A stretch of DNA of 30,954 nt, from contig JACCQS010000165.1 of the NCBI GenBank assembly GCA_013814015.1, positions 1-30,954 on the forward strand, in the 5' to 3' direction. The notes under the pieces were generated by a model that was given only the letters and a program-made list of their open reading frames with translations, was not told the DNA's origin and did not search any database. The DNA is from Geodermatophilaceae bacterium. GTDB lineage: Bacteria; Actinomycetota; Actinomycetes; Mycobacteriales; Geodermatophilaceae. Positions 14,296 through 22,168 of this stretch are shown one piece after another (position 1 is the first letter of the stretch; each line of letters begins with the position of its first letter). Position numbers and translations under genes: made by a program.

Positions 14296-16524
14296 GTGCG
14301 GGGGGCACGTGAGAACAACCTCCAGGACGTCTGCCTGGACATCCCGAAACGAAAACTCACCGTCTTCACCGGTGTGTCCGGATCGGGCAAGTCGTCGCTG
14401 GTTTTCGGCACCATCGCGGCTGAGTCTCAACGGCTGATCAACGAGACCTACACGGCTTTCATCCAGTCGTTCATGCCGAGCCTGGGCCGGCCAGACGTCG
14501 ACTCGCTGACCAATCTCTCGGCGGCGATCATCGTCGACCAGGAGCGGATGGGCGCCAATTCGCGTTCCACGGTCGGCACCGCCACCGACACCTATTCAAT
14601 GCTCCGAGTCATCTTCAGCCGGCTCGGCGATCCGCACATCGGCGCCTCGGGCGCGTACGGGTTCAACGACCCGCAAGGCATGTGCCCGGAGTGCGAGGGT
14701 CTCGGACGAGTCTCCACGATCGATGTGGACGGGTTGGTCGACCGCGACCTCTCCCTCAACCAAGGCGCGATCACGTTTCCGAACTTCGGCGTCGGGTCCT
14801 GGTACTGGACGATCTTCGCCGACTCCGGCTTCTTCGACGTCGACAAGCCGCTGCGGAATTACACCGAGGCCGAGTGGGAGCAGTTCCTGCACGGGCCGGA
14901 GTCCAAGGTCAAGCTCACCCAGTTCACGCTGACCTACGAGGGACTGGTCGACAAGTTCCGGCGGCTATACGGGTCCAAGGACCTCGATAGCATGCAGCCA
15001 ACCCTTCGGGCGGCCGTCGAGCGAGTGGCGACGACGATGACATGCCCGGCCTGTGACGGCGCCCGGCTCAATCAGGCCGCCTTGTCATCGCGGATCCGCG
15101 GCCTCAACATCGCCGAGTGCGCGGCCATGCAGGTCAGCGACCTGGCCCGGTTCATCGGCGACCTCGACGCCCCCGAGGTCGCGCCCTTGCTAGGCACGCT
15201 CCAGGCGGCGCTGGACAACCTGGTCAGGATCGGGCTGGGCTATCTCAGCCTGAACCGGGAGTCCGGCACGCTGTCAGGGGGCGAGGCCCAGCGGGTGAAG
15301 ATGGTTCGCCACCTCGGCTCCAGCCTGACCGACCTCACCTACGTCTTCGACGAACCCACGATCGGTTTGCACCCGCATGACGTACAGAACATGAATGACC
15401 TGCTGCTTCGCCTGCGAGACAAGGGCAACACCGTCCTCGTCGTGGAGCACGAGGCCGAGGTCATCGAGATCGCCGACCGGGTCGTCGACATGGGTCCCGG
15501 CGCGGGACAACACGGCGGTCGGGTCGTCTACGAGGGCGACGTGGCCGGGCTGCGCACGACCGACACCCTGACCGGCAAGCACCTCGACCGCCGCCAGACG
15601 GTCAAGAGCACGAGTCGGACACCGACCGGTCACCTGCACATAGAAGACGCCGATCTGCACAATCTGCGCAACGTCTCCGTCGACATCCCCCGCGGGGTGC
15701 TCACCGCGGTCACCGGGGTTGCCGGGTCCGGTAAGAGTTCACTGATCACCGGATGCCTACCCCGCGATCACGCCGACGTGACCTTTATCGACCAGGGCGG
15801 CATCCGCGGGTCGCGCCGATCGAATCCAGCCACCTACACCGGAATCCTCGAACCGATCCGGAAGGCCTTCGCCAAGGCAAACAACGTCAAGCCGGCCCTG
15901 TTCAGCGCCAATTCCGAAGGGGCCTGCCCGGAGTGCAAGGGAATCGGCCTGATCTACACCGATCTCGCGTTCATGGCCGGAGTTGCCACACACTGCGAAG
16001 CCTGCGACGGCAAGCGGTTCACCGAAGAGGTACTGACCTATCGCCTGCGAGACAAGAACATCAGCGACGTCCTGGCGATGTCGGTCGACGAGGCCTGCGA
16101 CTTCTTCTCGGAGAAAGCGGTCCGGCCGGTGCTCGAGGGCCTACACGGCGTCGGGCTGGGCTACATCTCACTCGGCCAGCCCCTGAGCACCCTGTCCGGC
16201 GGGGAGCGTCAGCGCCTGAAACTCGCGATCGAGATGGCGTCCTCGACCGAGATCTACGTCCTGGATGAACCCACGACCGGGCTGCACATGAACGACGTCG
16301 ACAACCTGATCGCACTCCTCGACCGACTGGTCGACCGCGGCGCAACGGTCATCGTGATCGAGCACAATCTGGAAGTCATCGCCAGGACGGACTGGGTGAT
16401 CGACCTCGGGCCAGGAGCCGGCCACGACGGTGGCGCAGTGGTCTTCGAAGGTCCTCCGCTGGCCCTGATCGAGGCGCCGGAGTCGCTCACCGGCAGGCAC
16501 CTGCGCAAGCGGTTGGCTGGCTGA
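14296..16524 (+). CDS. UvrA-like ABC ATPase (UvrA2/DrrC type)
   Basis: A cytoplasmic protein of 742 residues or slightly more, with two ABC ATPase domains arranged as in UvrA. Walker A motifs GVSGSGKS (26-33) and GVAGSGKS (K480), signatures LSGGE (326-330 and 633-637), Walker B FDEPTIGLH and LDEPTTGLH, and CxxC pairs C130/C133, C250/C253, C544/C547 and C567/C570 for zinc are all present. It is about 200 residues shorter than repair UvrA, as expected for UvrA paralogues lacking the UvrB-binding region, such as DrrC-type proteins linked to resistance to DNA-binding drugs. Role here unknown. The conserved strand SIEVRGARENNL begins before GTG 14296, and no ATG/GTG/TTG precedes it back to the stop at 14260, so the start is uncertain; ATC 14278, 6 nt after GGGAG, is possible. 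Confidence 0.85.
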   Translation: MRGARENNLQDVCLDIPKRKLTVFTGVSGSGKSSLVFGTIAAESQRLINETYTAFIQSFMPSLGRPDVDSLTNLSAAIIVDQERMGANSRSTVGTATDTYSMLRVIFSRLGDPHIGASGAYGFNDPQGMCPECEGLGRVSTIDVDGLVDRDLSLNQGAITFPNFGVGSWYWTIFADSGFFDVDKPLRNYTEAEWEQFLHGPESKVKLTQFTLTYEGLVDKFRRLYGSKDLDSMQPTLRAAVERVATTMTCPACDGARLNQAALSSRIRGLNIAECAAMQVSDLARFIGDLDAPEVAPLLGTLQAALDNLVRIGLGYLSLNRESGTLSGGEAQRVKMVRHLGSSLTDLTYVFDEPTIGLHPHDVQNMNDLLLRLRDKGNTVLVVEHEAEVIEIADRVVDMGPGAGQHGGRVVYEGDVAGLRTTDTLTGKHLDRRQTVKSTSRTPTGHLHIEDADLHNLRNVSVDIPRGVLTAVTGVAGSGKSSLITGCLPRDHADVTFIDQGGIRGSRRSNPATYTGILEPIRKAFAKANNVKPALFSANSEGACPECKGIGLIYTDLAFMAGVATHCEACDGKRFTEEVLTYRLRDKNISDVLAMSVDEACDFFSEKAVRPVLEGLHGVGLGYISLGQPLSTLSGGERQRLKLAIEMASSTEIYVLDEPTTGLHMNDVDNLIALLDRLVDRGATVIVIEHNLEVIARTDWVIDLGPGAGHDGGAVVFEGPPLALIEAPESLTGRHLRKRLAG

Positions 16525-16541
16525 GACCAGCCGCGCCAGTG

Positions 16542-17915
16542 CTAGACGTCGCTGGCGAGGTAGCCGAGCACATCCTGGCGGGTCAGAACTCCGCGTGGTT
16601 TGCCGTCATCGAGCACGACGGCGGCATCACGGCCCTTGAGTACGGCGAGCAGTTCGGCCACCGGCTCATTGGCGCCCACCTGTGGAAGTGGCGGACCCAT
16701 GTGCGCCTCGAGCTTGTCTGCCAGGTTCGCCCGACCGGTGAACAGCGCGTCGAGAAGGTCACTGTCCACCACCGAGCCGACGATCTCGGCCGACATCACC
16801 GGCGGCTCGGACAAGACGACCGGCACCTGGGAGACGGCGTACTCGCGCAGGATGTCCACCGCCTCGCGCACCGTTTCGTTCGGGTGAACGTGCACGAGTT
16901 CGGGGAGCGAGCCTGCTTTGGCCAATAGGATGTCTCCGATCGTCGTCTGCTCGGAGCCGCGGGACAGGAAGCCGTAGTCGGCCAGCCAGTCGTCATTGAA
17001 GATCTTGGACAGATAGCCACGGCCGGAGTCGGGAAGCAGCACGACGACCAGGTCATCGGGAGCAGCCGCTTGGGCGACCCGCAGCGCAGCGGCCGCTGCC
17101 ATGCCGCAGGATCCGCCGACCAGCAGCCCCTCCTCGCGGGCCAGTCGCCGGGTCATTGCAAAGGAGGCCCGGTCAGAGACGGCGAGAATCTCGTCCGGGA
17201 CGCGAGGGTCATAGGCGCGCGGCCAGAAGTCCTCACCGACGCCTTCGACGAGATAGGGGCGGCCCGTTCCACCGGAGTACACCGACCCCTCCGGATCGGC
17301 GCCGATGATCCTGACCCGGCCGTCGGAGACCTCCTTCAGGTAGCGCCCGGTGCCGCTGATCGTTCCGCCGGTGCCGACACCGGCCACGAAGTGCGTGATC
17401 GCACCCTCGGTCTGCTGCCAGAGTTCCGGGCCGGTGGTTTCGTAGTGCGATTGGGCGTTCTGCGGGTTGGAGTACTGGTCGGGCTTCCATGCCTTCGGCG
17501 TCTCATGGGCCAGGCGATCCGACACCTTGTAGTAGGACTCCGGGTGCTTGGGGGGCACCGCCGACGGGCAGACGACCACTTCGGCGCCGTAGGCCCGCAG
17601 AACGTTGATCTTGTCGTTGGACACCTTGTCGGGGCAGACGAAGATGCACCGATAGCCGCGCTGTTGAGCGACCAGAGCAAGCCCGACCCCGGTATTGCCG
17701 CTGGTGGGTTCCACGATCACGCCGCCGGGGACCAGCGCCCCCGAGGCTTCGGCCGCGTCGATCATCCGCACGGCGATCCGGTCCTTGACCGAGCCACCGG
17801 GGTTGAAGTACTCGACCTTGGCCGCCAGGTGGGCGGGTGCCGGCGCTCCGATCCGGCGCAATCGGATCAACGGGGTGTTCCCGATCAGATCGACCACGCT
17901 GTCGACGAAACGCAC
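16542..17915 (-). CDS. cbs: Cystathionine beta-synthase
   Basis: Condenses serine with homocysteine to cystathionine (reverse transsulfuration) in the cytoplasm; related cysteine synthases use O-acetylserine. A fold-type II PLP core spans about 1-320: K44 in NPGGSVKDR, the phosphate-binding asparagine loop TSGNTG (71-76), and GTGGTISGTG. Two C-terminal CBS domains follow (about 335-457), ending GVLTRQDVLGYLASDV. No N-terminal haem domain is present, as in other bacterial enzymes. The CBS pair separates it from CysK/CysM. The start is set at GTG 17915, 7 nt after -10 TAGGGT, rather than GTG 17924, which overlaps that -10; the resulting MRFVDSVVDLIGNTPL matches the family's usual N-terminus. 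Divergent from the esterase genes; metB lies on the far side of the T7SS locus. Confidence 0.88.
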   Translation of the reverse strand: MRFVDSVVDLIGNTPLIRLRRIGAPAPAHLAAKVEYFNPGGSVKDRIAVRMIDAAEASGALVPGGVIVEPTSGNTGVGLALVAQQRGYRCIFVCPDKVSNDKINVLRAYGAEVVVCPSAVPPKHPESYYKVSDRLAHETPKAWKPDQYSNPQNAQSHYETTGPELWQQTEGAITHFVAGVGTGGTISGTGRYLKEVSDGRVRIIGADPEGSVYSGGTGRPYLVEGVGEDFWPRAYDPRVPDEILAVSDRASFAMTRRLAREEGLLVGGSCGMAAAAALRVAQAAAPDDLVVVLLPDSGRGYLSKIFNDDWLADYGFLSRGSEQTTIGDILLAKAGSLPELVHVHPNETVREAVDILREYAVSQVPVVLSEPPVMSAEIVGSVVDSDLLDALFTGRANLADKLEAHMGPPLPQVGANEPVAELLAVLKGRDAAVVLDDGKPRGVLTRQDVLGYLASDV

Positions 17916-17922
17916 GGTCCTC

Positions 17923-17944
17923 ACCCTACGGGCAGGACTAACCT
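17923..17944. promoter_or_regulatory. Compact divergent promoter, cbs / SGNH esterase
   Basis: In the 47-bp gap between the two start codons, TAGGGT (17928-17923, minus) is 7 nt before the cbs GTG, and TAACCT (17939-17944, plus) is 18 nt before the esterase ATG. The two -10 elements are 10 bp apart, so each promoter's upstream part must lie over the other's transcribed DNA, and the two probably compete. Confidence 0.45.
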
Positions 17945-17962
17945 CGACACAGTGAGACGGGT

Positions 17963-18985
17963 ATGAACGGCGGAACCGTGCGTCGCGCGGCTCTCGGGAC
18001 GGCGATCGCCGTGGGCAGCGTCGGCGCGGTCGCTGGTGGTCTGATGAGCCTGATCATGACTCAATCCCGCTCCGCCCGGCGGGTCGTGGAGCTACGAAGC
18101 CCGATTCTGGGTCCCCCGACCGGCGACGGCGTTTACGGAGACTTTCCGGGTCGGCCGATCAACGTCGCGCTGCTGGGAGATTCCAGTGCGGTCGGTGTGG
18201 GCGTCGATTCGACCAACGAGACACCCGGCGTACTGATCGTCAGTGCGTTGAGCGAACTCGCCGCACGGCCGGTCAACTTCACCCGATTGGCCTGGATCGG
18301 CGCAGAATCTCGCGGTCTCGACATTCAAGTCTCGCTGGCCCTCGACGAGACTCCGGATCTCGACCTGGCCATCATCATGATCGGCGCCAATGACGTCACC
18401 TCGCGGACCCGGCCGTCGGTGTCGGTCAGGTTCCTGTCCCAGGCCGTGACCCGGCTGAGGGAGACCGGATGCGAGGTTGTGGTGGCGACCTGCCCTGATC
18501 TCGGCACGATTCGGCCGGTGCGCCAACCACTGCGGTTCATCGCCCGTCGATGGAGTCGACAACTCGCGGCCCTGCAGACCGTGGCTGTGGTCAAGGCCGG
18601 CGGTCGTACGGTGTCTCTCGGGGCGATCCTGGGTCCGACGTTCGACCGCGAACCCAGCATGTTCAGCGCCGACGAGTTCCATCCCTCTGCCGAGGGGTAC
18701 GCCGCGGCCGCCGCTGTACTGCTGCCCACCTCGGCTGCCGCTCTCGGGCTGTGGCCCGAGGCTGGCGAGCGCCGCGACCGGGCCTTTGGCAAGGAAAGGG
18801 TCACCTCGGTCGAACACGCGGCACACCGAGCGGCCGTACGAGCCGGCACCGAGGTGTCCCAGGCCGATGCGGATGCCCCCGTGTCCTCCGGCTGGGCCCG
18901 GCTGCGACGCCGCCGCCCGCTGGCCATGGTCGAGGCCGAGGACTGCATCAAGACCGACTCCCCGGAAGAGGCGAGCCACCGATGA
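17963..18985 (+). CDS. SGNH/GDSL-family esterase, membrane-anchored or secreted
   Basis: A 340-residue SGNH hydrolase. Block I LLGDSSAVGVG has nucleophile S74, block III GANDV (G141-N143-D144) supplies the oxyanion-hole asparagine, and block V DEFHPS provides D237 and H240. The triad is complete. Residues 9-33 are hydrophobic (alanine- and glycine-rich) with arginines before them and no clear cleavage site, consistent with a signal anchor and an active site outside the membrane. The C-terminal ~80 residues are charged and probably flexible. The substrate is unknown; acyl or acetyl esters of lipids or cell-wall glycans are usual for this group. It overlaps the next SGNH gene by ATGA. From memory, M. 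tuberculosis Rv1075c, also near cbs, is the corresponding exported GDSL esterase. Confidence 0.85.
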   Translation: MNGGTVRRAALGTAIAVGSVGAVAGGLMSLIMTQSRSARRVVELRSPILGPPTGDGVYGDFPGRPINVALLGDSSAVGVGVDSTNETPGVLIVSALSELAARPVNFTRLAWIGAESRGLDIQVSLALDETPDLDLAIIMIGANDVTSRTRPSVSVRFLSQAVTRLRETGCEVVVATCPDLGTIRPVRQPLRFIARRWSRQLAALQTVAVVKAGGRTVSLGAILGPTFDREPSMFSADEFHPSAEGYAAAAAVLLPTSAAALGLWPEAGERRDRAFGKERVTSVEHAAHRAAVRAGTEVSQADADAPVSSGWARLRRRRPLAMVEAEDCIKTDSPEEASHR

Positions 18986-19770
18986 GCCGAAAGCGGCACG
19001 CGCTTGCCGGTCGTGTTGCGCGGGCGGGCGTCGGAGCGATCGCTGGTGGCGTGGGTGCGGCCGGAGCGGTCCTGGCCGGCCAGCTGATCGCGGCGGCACG
19101 TCGCGACCCCACCGCCTTGTCCGATCCGCCACCGATCATCGGCACGTTCGGAGTCAGCGGTGACCCGCCGTTGCGATTAGCAGTCCTCGGCGACTCGGCG
19201 GCGGCCGGATATGGCGTGAGCACGGTCGAGCAGAGCGTGCCGGGACAGCTCGCCGGACGCCTCGCCGCCGCGGGCTGGCGGGTGGAACTGTCCGGCTTCG
19301 CCATCGCCGGATCCCGTACCGGTGATCTCGGACCGCAGGTCTCCAGAGCACTGTTGGGCCGACCGGACCTGGCCGTACTGGTCATCGGATCTGACGATGC
19401 GCTGCGCCTGACCCGGTCGAGTTCGGTGTCCTACGGCGTCGTCGATGCGGTACGCCGGTTGCGTGAGAGCGGAGTGCCAGTGGTGGTCGGGACGGCGCCG
19501 GACCTCGCCGCCGCGAGGGGTTTGGCCCAGCCGCTCCGGGTCGTGGCCGGCTGGCGGTCCCGGCGGGTTGCCAAGCTGCAGTTGGTCGCCACTCGGGCAG
19601 CCGGTGGCCTGCCGGTGGACCTCGCCAAGCAGTGCGGCCCGGTCTTTCGGGCCGATCCCGGCCTGCTGTCCGAGGATGGCTGGCATCCCTCGGTGGACGG
19701 TGCCCGGATCTGGGTCGATGCCTTGGAGCCGATGATCCTCGATGCCGCTGGTTCGCCCGCAACGTACTGA
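18982..19770 (+). CDS. SGNH/GDSL-family esterase paralogue with altered block III
   Basis: A 262-residue paralogue of the preceding esterase, coupled by an ATGA overlap. A glycine/alanine-rich hydrophobic N-terminus (about 10-38) suggests a signal anchor. Block I VLGDSAAAGYG has nucleophile S72, and block V DGWHPS gives D232 and H235. Block III reads GSDDA (136-140), so the oxyanion-hole asparagine of GxND is D138 here. This may lower or change activity, or make the protein a regulator of its active neighbour. ATG 18982 is chosen because the longer upstream frame lies inside the first esterase. The thiolase gene follows after 25 bp. Confidence 0.8.
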   Translation: MSRKRHALAGRVARAGVGAIAGGVGAAGAVLAGQLIAAARRDPTALSDPPPIIGTFGVSGDPPLRLAVLGDSAAAGYGVSTVEQSVPGQLAGRLAAAGWRVELSGFAIAGSRTGDLGPQVSRALLGRPDLAVLVIGSDDALRLTRSSSVSYGVVDAVRRLRESGVPVVVGTAPDLAAARGLAQPLRVVAGWRSRRVAKLQLVATRAAGGLPVDLAKQCGPVFRADPGLLSEDGWHPSVDGARIWVDALEPMILDAAGSPATY

Positions 19771-19795
19771 TCCGCCACATCGATTGGAGCCCCTC

Positions 19796-21016
19796 ATGCC
19801 CGAAGCCGTTATCGTCGCCACCGCCCGTTCCCCCATCGGGCGAGCATTCAAGGGATCGCTCAAGGACCTCCGCCCGGACGACCTGGCCGCCACCATCGTG
19901 CAGGCGGCCCTGGACAAGGTGCCCGAGCTGGATCCCAACGACATCGACGACCTGATGCTGGGCTGCGGACTACCGGGCGGACAGCAGGGTTTCAACCTGG
20001 GCCGGGTGGTCGCCATCCTGCTGGGACAGGACCAGCTGCCCGGATTGACCGTCACCCGCTATTGCTCGTCGTCGTTGCAGACCACCCGGATGGCGCTGCA
20101 CGCGATCAAGGCCGGCGAGGGGGATGTCTTCATCTCGGCCGGTGTCGAGATGGTGTCCAGCTTCGCCACCGGCAACAGCGACAGCTGGCCGAACACCGAG
20201 AATCCGGCCTTCGCGCAAGCGAACACACGCACGGCAAAGGTTGCCGAGAGCGGGGCCGACGCCTGGGCGGACCCCCGTAGCCAGGGCGACCTGCCCGACG
20301 TCTACATCGCCATGGGCCAGACGGCGGAGAATCTGGCGCTCACCAAGAACGTGAGCCGGCAGGACATGGACGAGTTCGGCGTACGTAGCCAGAACCTTGC
20401 CGAGCAGGCCATCGCCGACGGCTTCTGGGAACGTGAGATCACACCGGTCACCACCCCCGATGGCACAGTCGTCAGCGCTGACGACGGCCCGCGCGCGGGA
20501 GTCACCCTCGACGCGGTCTCCCAGCTGAAGCCGGTATTCCGCCCCGACGGCCGGGTCACCGCAGGCAACTGCTGCCCGCTGAACGACGGGGCGGCTGCGG
20601 TCATCGTCATGAGCGACAGCAAAGCGCGGGAACTCGGCATCACCCCATTGGCTCGGGTGGTCTCCACGGGCGTGAGCGCGTTGTCCCCGGAGATCATGGG
20701 CCTCGGCCCGGTCCAGGCAAGCGAGCAGGCATTGTCCCGGGCCGGCATGAGCATCGGCGACATGGACCTGGTCGAGATCAACGAGGCCTTCGCCGCGCAG
20801 GTCATCCCGAGCTACCGCGACCTGGGTATCGACCTGGACCGGCTCAATGTGCACGGCGGCGCTATCGCGGTCGGGCACCCGTTCGGCATGACCGGCGCTC
20901 GGATCACCGGAACGTTGCTCAACGGGTTGCGCTCGCGGGACAAGACATTCGGGCTGGAGACGATGTGCGTCGGCGGGGGCCAGGGCATGGCCATGGTGCT
21001 CGAGCGGATGTCCTGA
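19796..21016 (+). CDS. Acetyl-CoA acetyltransferase (thiolase)
   Basis: A 406-residue thiolase catalysing reversible condensation or thiolytic cleavage of acyl-CoA units (fatty-acid degradation or acetoacetyl-CoA formation) in the cytoplasm. Nucleophile C90 is in VTRYCSSSLQT, H361 in AVGHPFGMTGAR, and C391 in ETMCVGGGQGMA; NEAFAAQ is also present. Length is normal. GGAG about 7 nt before ATG 19796 supports the start. No partner hydratase or dehydrogenase gene is adjacent, so degradative versus biosynthetic role is open. M. tuberculosis fadA3 (Rv1074c) sits at the same place beside the esterase/cbs genes, as I recall. Two hairpins follow the stop. Confidence 0.9.
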   Translation: MPEAVIVATARSPIGRAFKGSLKDLRPDDLAATIVQAALDKVPELDPNDIDDLMLGCGLPGGQQGFNLGRVVAILLGQDQLPGLTVTRYCSSSLQTTRMALHAIKAGEGDVFISAGVEMVSSFATGNSDSWPNTENPAFAQANTRTAKVAESGADAWADPRSQGDLPDVYIAMGQTAENLALTKNVSRQDMDEFGVRSQNLAEQAIADGFWEREITPVTTPDGTVVSADDGPRAGVTLDAVSQLKPVFRPDGRVTAGNCCPLNDGAAAVIVMSDSKARELGITPLARVVSTGVSALSPEIMGLGPVQASEQALSRAGMSIGDMDLVEINEAFAAQVIPSYRDLGIDLDRLNVHGGAIAVGHPFGMTGARITGTLLNGLRSRDKTFGLETMCVGGGQGMAMVLERMS

Positions 21017-21031
21017 CGTCCAGGGAAGGCT

Positions 21032-21118
21032 GAAATCCTGGCGGTCTTGACGGAAACCGCCAGGTTTCATGACCGAGCAGACGAAGGCCCGGCTCTCTCG
21101 ATGAGAAAGCCGGGCTTC
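21032..21118. terminator. Two tandem hairpins between convergent genes
   Basis: Hairpin 1, 21032-21068: GAAAtCCTGGCGGT pairs with ACCGCCAGGTTTC, 13 bp with one bulged T and a 9-nt loop. Hairpin 2, 21083-21118: GAAGgCCCGGCT pairs with AGCCGGGCTTC, 11 bp with one bulge. No long U tract follows, as is common in actinobacteria. They lie between the thiolase stop and the convergent YccA-like gene and probably stop transcription from both. Confidence 0.7.
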
Positions 21119-21144
21119 GTGGTGCCGGGTCAGTAGCTTGCGGG

Positions 21145-21960
21145 CTACTCGCGGAAGTAACTCAGCAAGCGCAGGATCTCCAGGTACAGCCAGACCAGCG
21201 TGACCAGAAGACCGAAGGCTGAGTACCAGGCGAAGTTCTCCGGAGCGCCCCGGCGAATGGCCTGGTCGATCATGTCGAAGTCCAGCAGCAGGAAGAACGC
21301 GGCGATGCCGATGACCAGCAGGCTGAACCCGATCGCGAGCGGGCCGCCTTCGCGCAGGCCCAGTCCGCCTTCGGTGAAGAAGCCGGCGACCAGGTTGACC
21401 AGCATGAGTACGAGAACGCCGATGCCGGCGCCGATCACCCACCGCTGAAGTCGAGGAGTGACCCGAATGGCTCCGGTCTTGTAGACCACGAGCATTCCGA
21501 CGAAAACCCCCATCGTGCCGATGATCGCCTGGATCACGATGCCCGGATAGATGAGCTCGAAGACCTCGCTGATCGCCCCGAGGAAAACGCCCTCGATGGC
21601 GGCGTAGGCCAGGATCGCGGCGGGGTTGGTGATCGTCTTGAAGGCGATCACCAGGCCGAGCACGAATCCGACGAGAACAGCGCCGATGGCCAGCGGCATG
21701 GACTGCTCAGGCTCGAGCAGCAACCAGGTGGCCGCGGCCGACAGGATCGTGACCAGCAGGGTGATCCCGGTCTTGGTGACGACGTCGTCGATCGTCATGT
21801 ATCGCGATGGGGCCTGATAGCCAGGCGGTGCATAGGACGGCTGCGCGTACATGTCCTGGAGTTGCCCCGAGGACGGCGCGTTCTGCGCCGCGCCCTGGTT
21901 CCACGTCGCATGACCCTGGCCGCTGGGAATGCGGCCCAGGGCGGGATTCGAACTCTTCAC
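21145..21960 (-). CDS. Bax inhibitor-1/YccA-family membrane protein
   Basis: A 271-residue multi-pass membrane protein. A polar, glutamine- and proline-rich cytoplasmic N-terminus (about 1-60) is followed by about seven hydrophobic helices. The C-terminal region contains LLDFDMIDQAIRRGAP and YSAFGLLVTLVWLYLEILRLL, typical of the actinobacterial Bax1-I/YccA group, proposed as Ca2+-leak channels or protease modulators; no specific function is established here. The start is GTG 21960, 6 nt after AAGGAG. A longer open frame runs back across the tRNA gene and is rejected. A -10 TATTCT lies at 22000-21995. The gene converges on the thiolase. Confidence 0.85.
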   Translation of the reverse strand: MKSSNPALGRIPSGQGHATWNQGAAQNAPSSGQLQDMYAQPSYAPPGYQAPSRYMTIDDVVTKTGITLLVTILSAAATWLLLEPEQSMPLAIGAVLVGFVLGLVIAFKTITNPAAILAYAAIEGVFLGAISEVFELIYPGIVIQAIIGTMGVFVGMLVVYKTGAIRVTPRLQRWVIGAGIGVLVLMLVNLVAGFFTEGGLGLREGGPLAIGFSLLVIGIAAFFLLLDFDMIDQAIRRGAPENFAWYSAFGLLVTLVWLYLEILRLLSYFRE

Positions 21961-21994
21961 CAATGGCTCCTTCGTCGCAGACGTGTTACTGCCC

Positions 21995-22000
21995 AGAATA
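21995..22000 (-). promoter_or_regulatory. -10 element of the YccA-like gene
   Basis: TATTCT on the minus strand is placed for a start of transcription near 21988, giving a leader of about 28 nt that contains the AAGGAG. No convincing -35 is seen. Confidence 0.4.
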
Positions 22001-22083
22001 ACGCTCAGCCGCTCGCCACGGTTCCATGATCGAGCAGTTCTTGCTTCTCTTGTACTTATCCGACGCGAGCCCGGCCCGATCGG

Positions 22084-22156
22084 TGCCCCCGGTGGGACTC
22101 GAACCCACACTGGAGCCCTTTTAAGGGGCCTGCCTCTGCCATTGGGCTACGGGGGC
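22084..22156 (-). tRNA. tRNA with UAA anticodon, short variable arm (Leu by anticodon)
   Basis: Minus strand, 73 nt. The acceptor stem GCCCCCG/CGGGGGC has 7 perfect pairs; the D arm is GCC...GGC; the anticodon stem GGCCC/GGGCT encloses loop CTTAAAA, so U33 is followed by U34-A35-A36; the variable loop is only CCAGT; the T arm GTGGG-TTCGAGT-CCCAC is perfect; the discriminator is A73, followed by CCG, so CCA is not encoded. Anticodon UAA reads the leucine codon UUA, yet leucine tRNAs normally have a long class II variable arm, so identity is uncertain. It starts 9 nt after the NDH-2 gene, and TAGTCT at 22168-22163 overlaps that gene's stop. Confidence 0.8.
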
Positions 22157-22162
22157 AGAAAG

Positions 22163-22168
22163 AGACTA
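22163..22168 (-). promoter_or_regulatory. Possible -10 overlapping the NDH-2 stop codon
   Basis: TAGTCT lies 6 nt before the first base of the tRNA; its TAG is the stop codon of the upstream oxidoreductase gene. If used, transcription would begin at about tRNA position 1, without the usual 5' leader. It may be coincidence. Confidence 0.25.

Noticed and set aside
19970..21442. Long minus-strand frame opposite the thiolase
   Set aside because: Antisense shadow; residue composition and lack of motifs fit no protein, while the thiolase motifs on the plus strand are complete.
21961..22110. N-terminal extension of the YccA-like protein starting MWVRVPPGAP
   Set aside because: This part is a translation of the tRNA gene's T arm and acceptor; a strong AAGGAG supports GTG 21960 instead.
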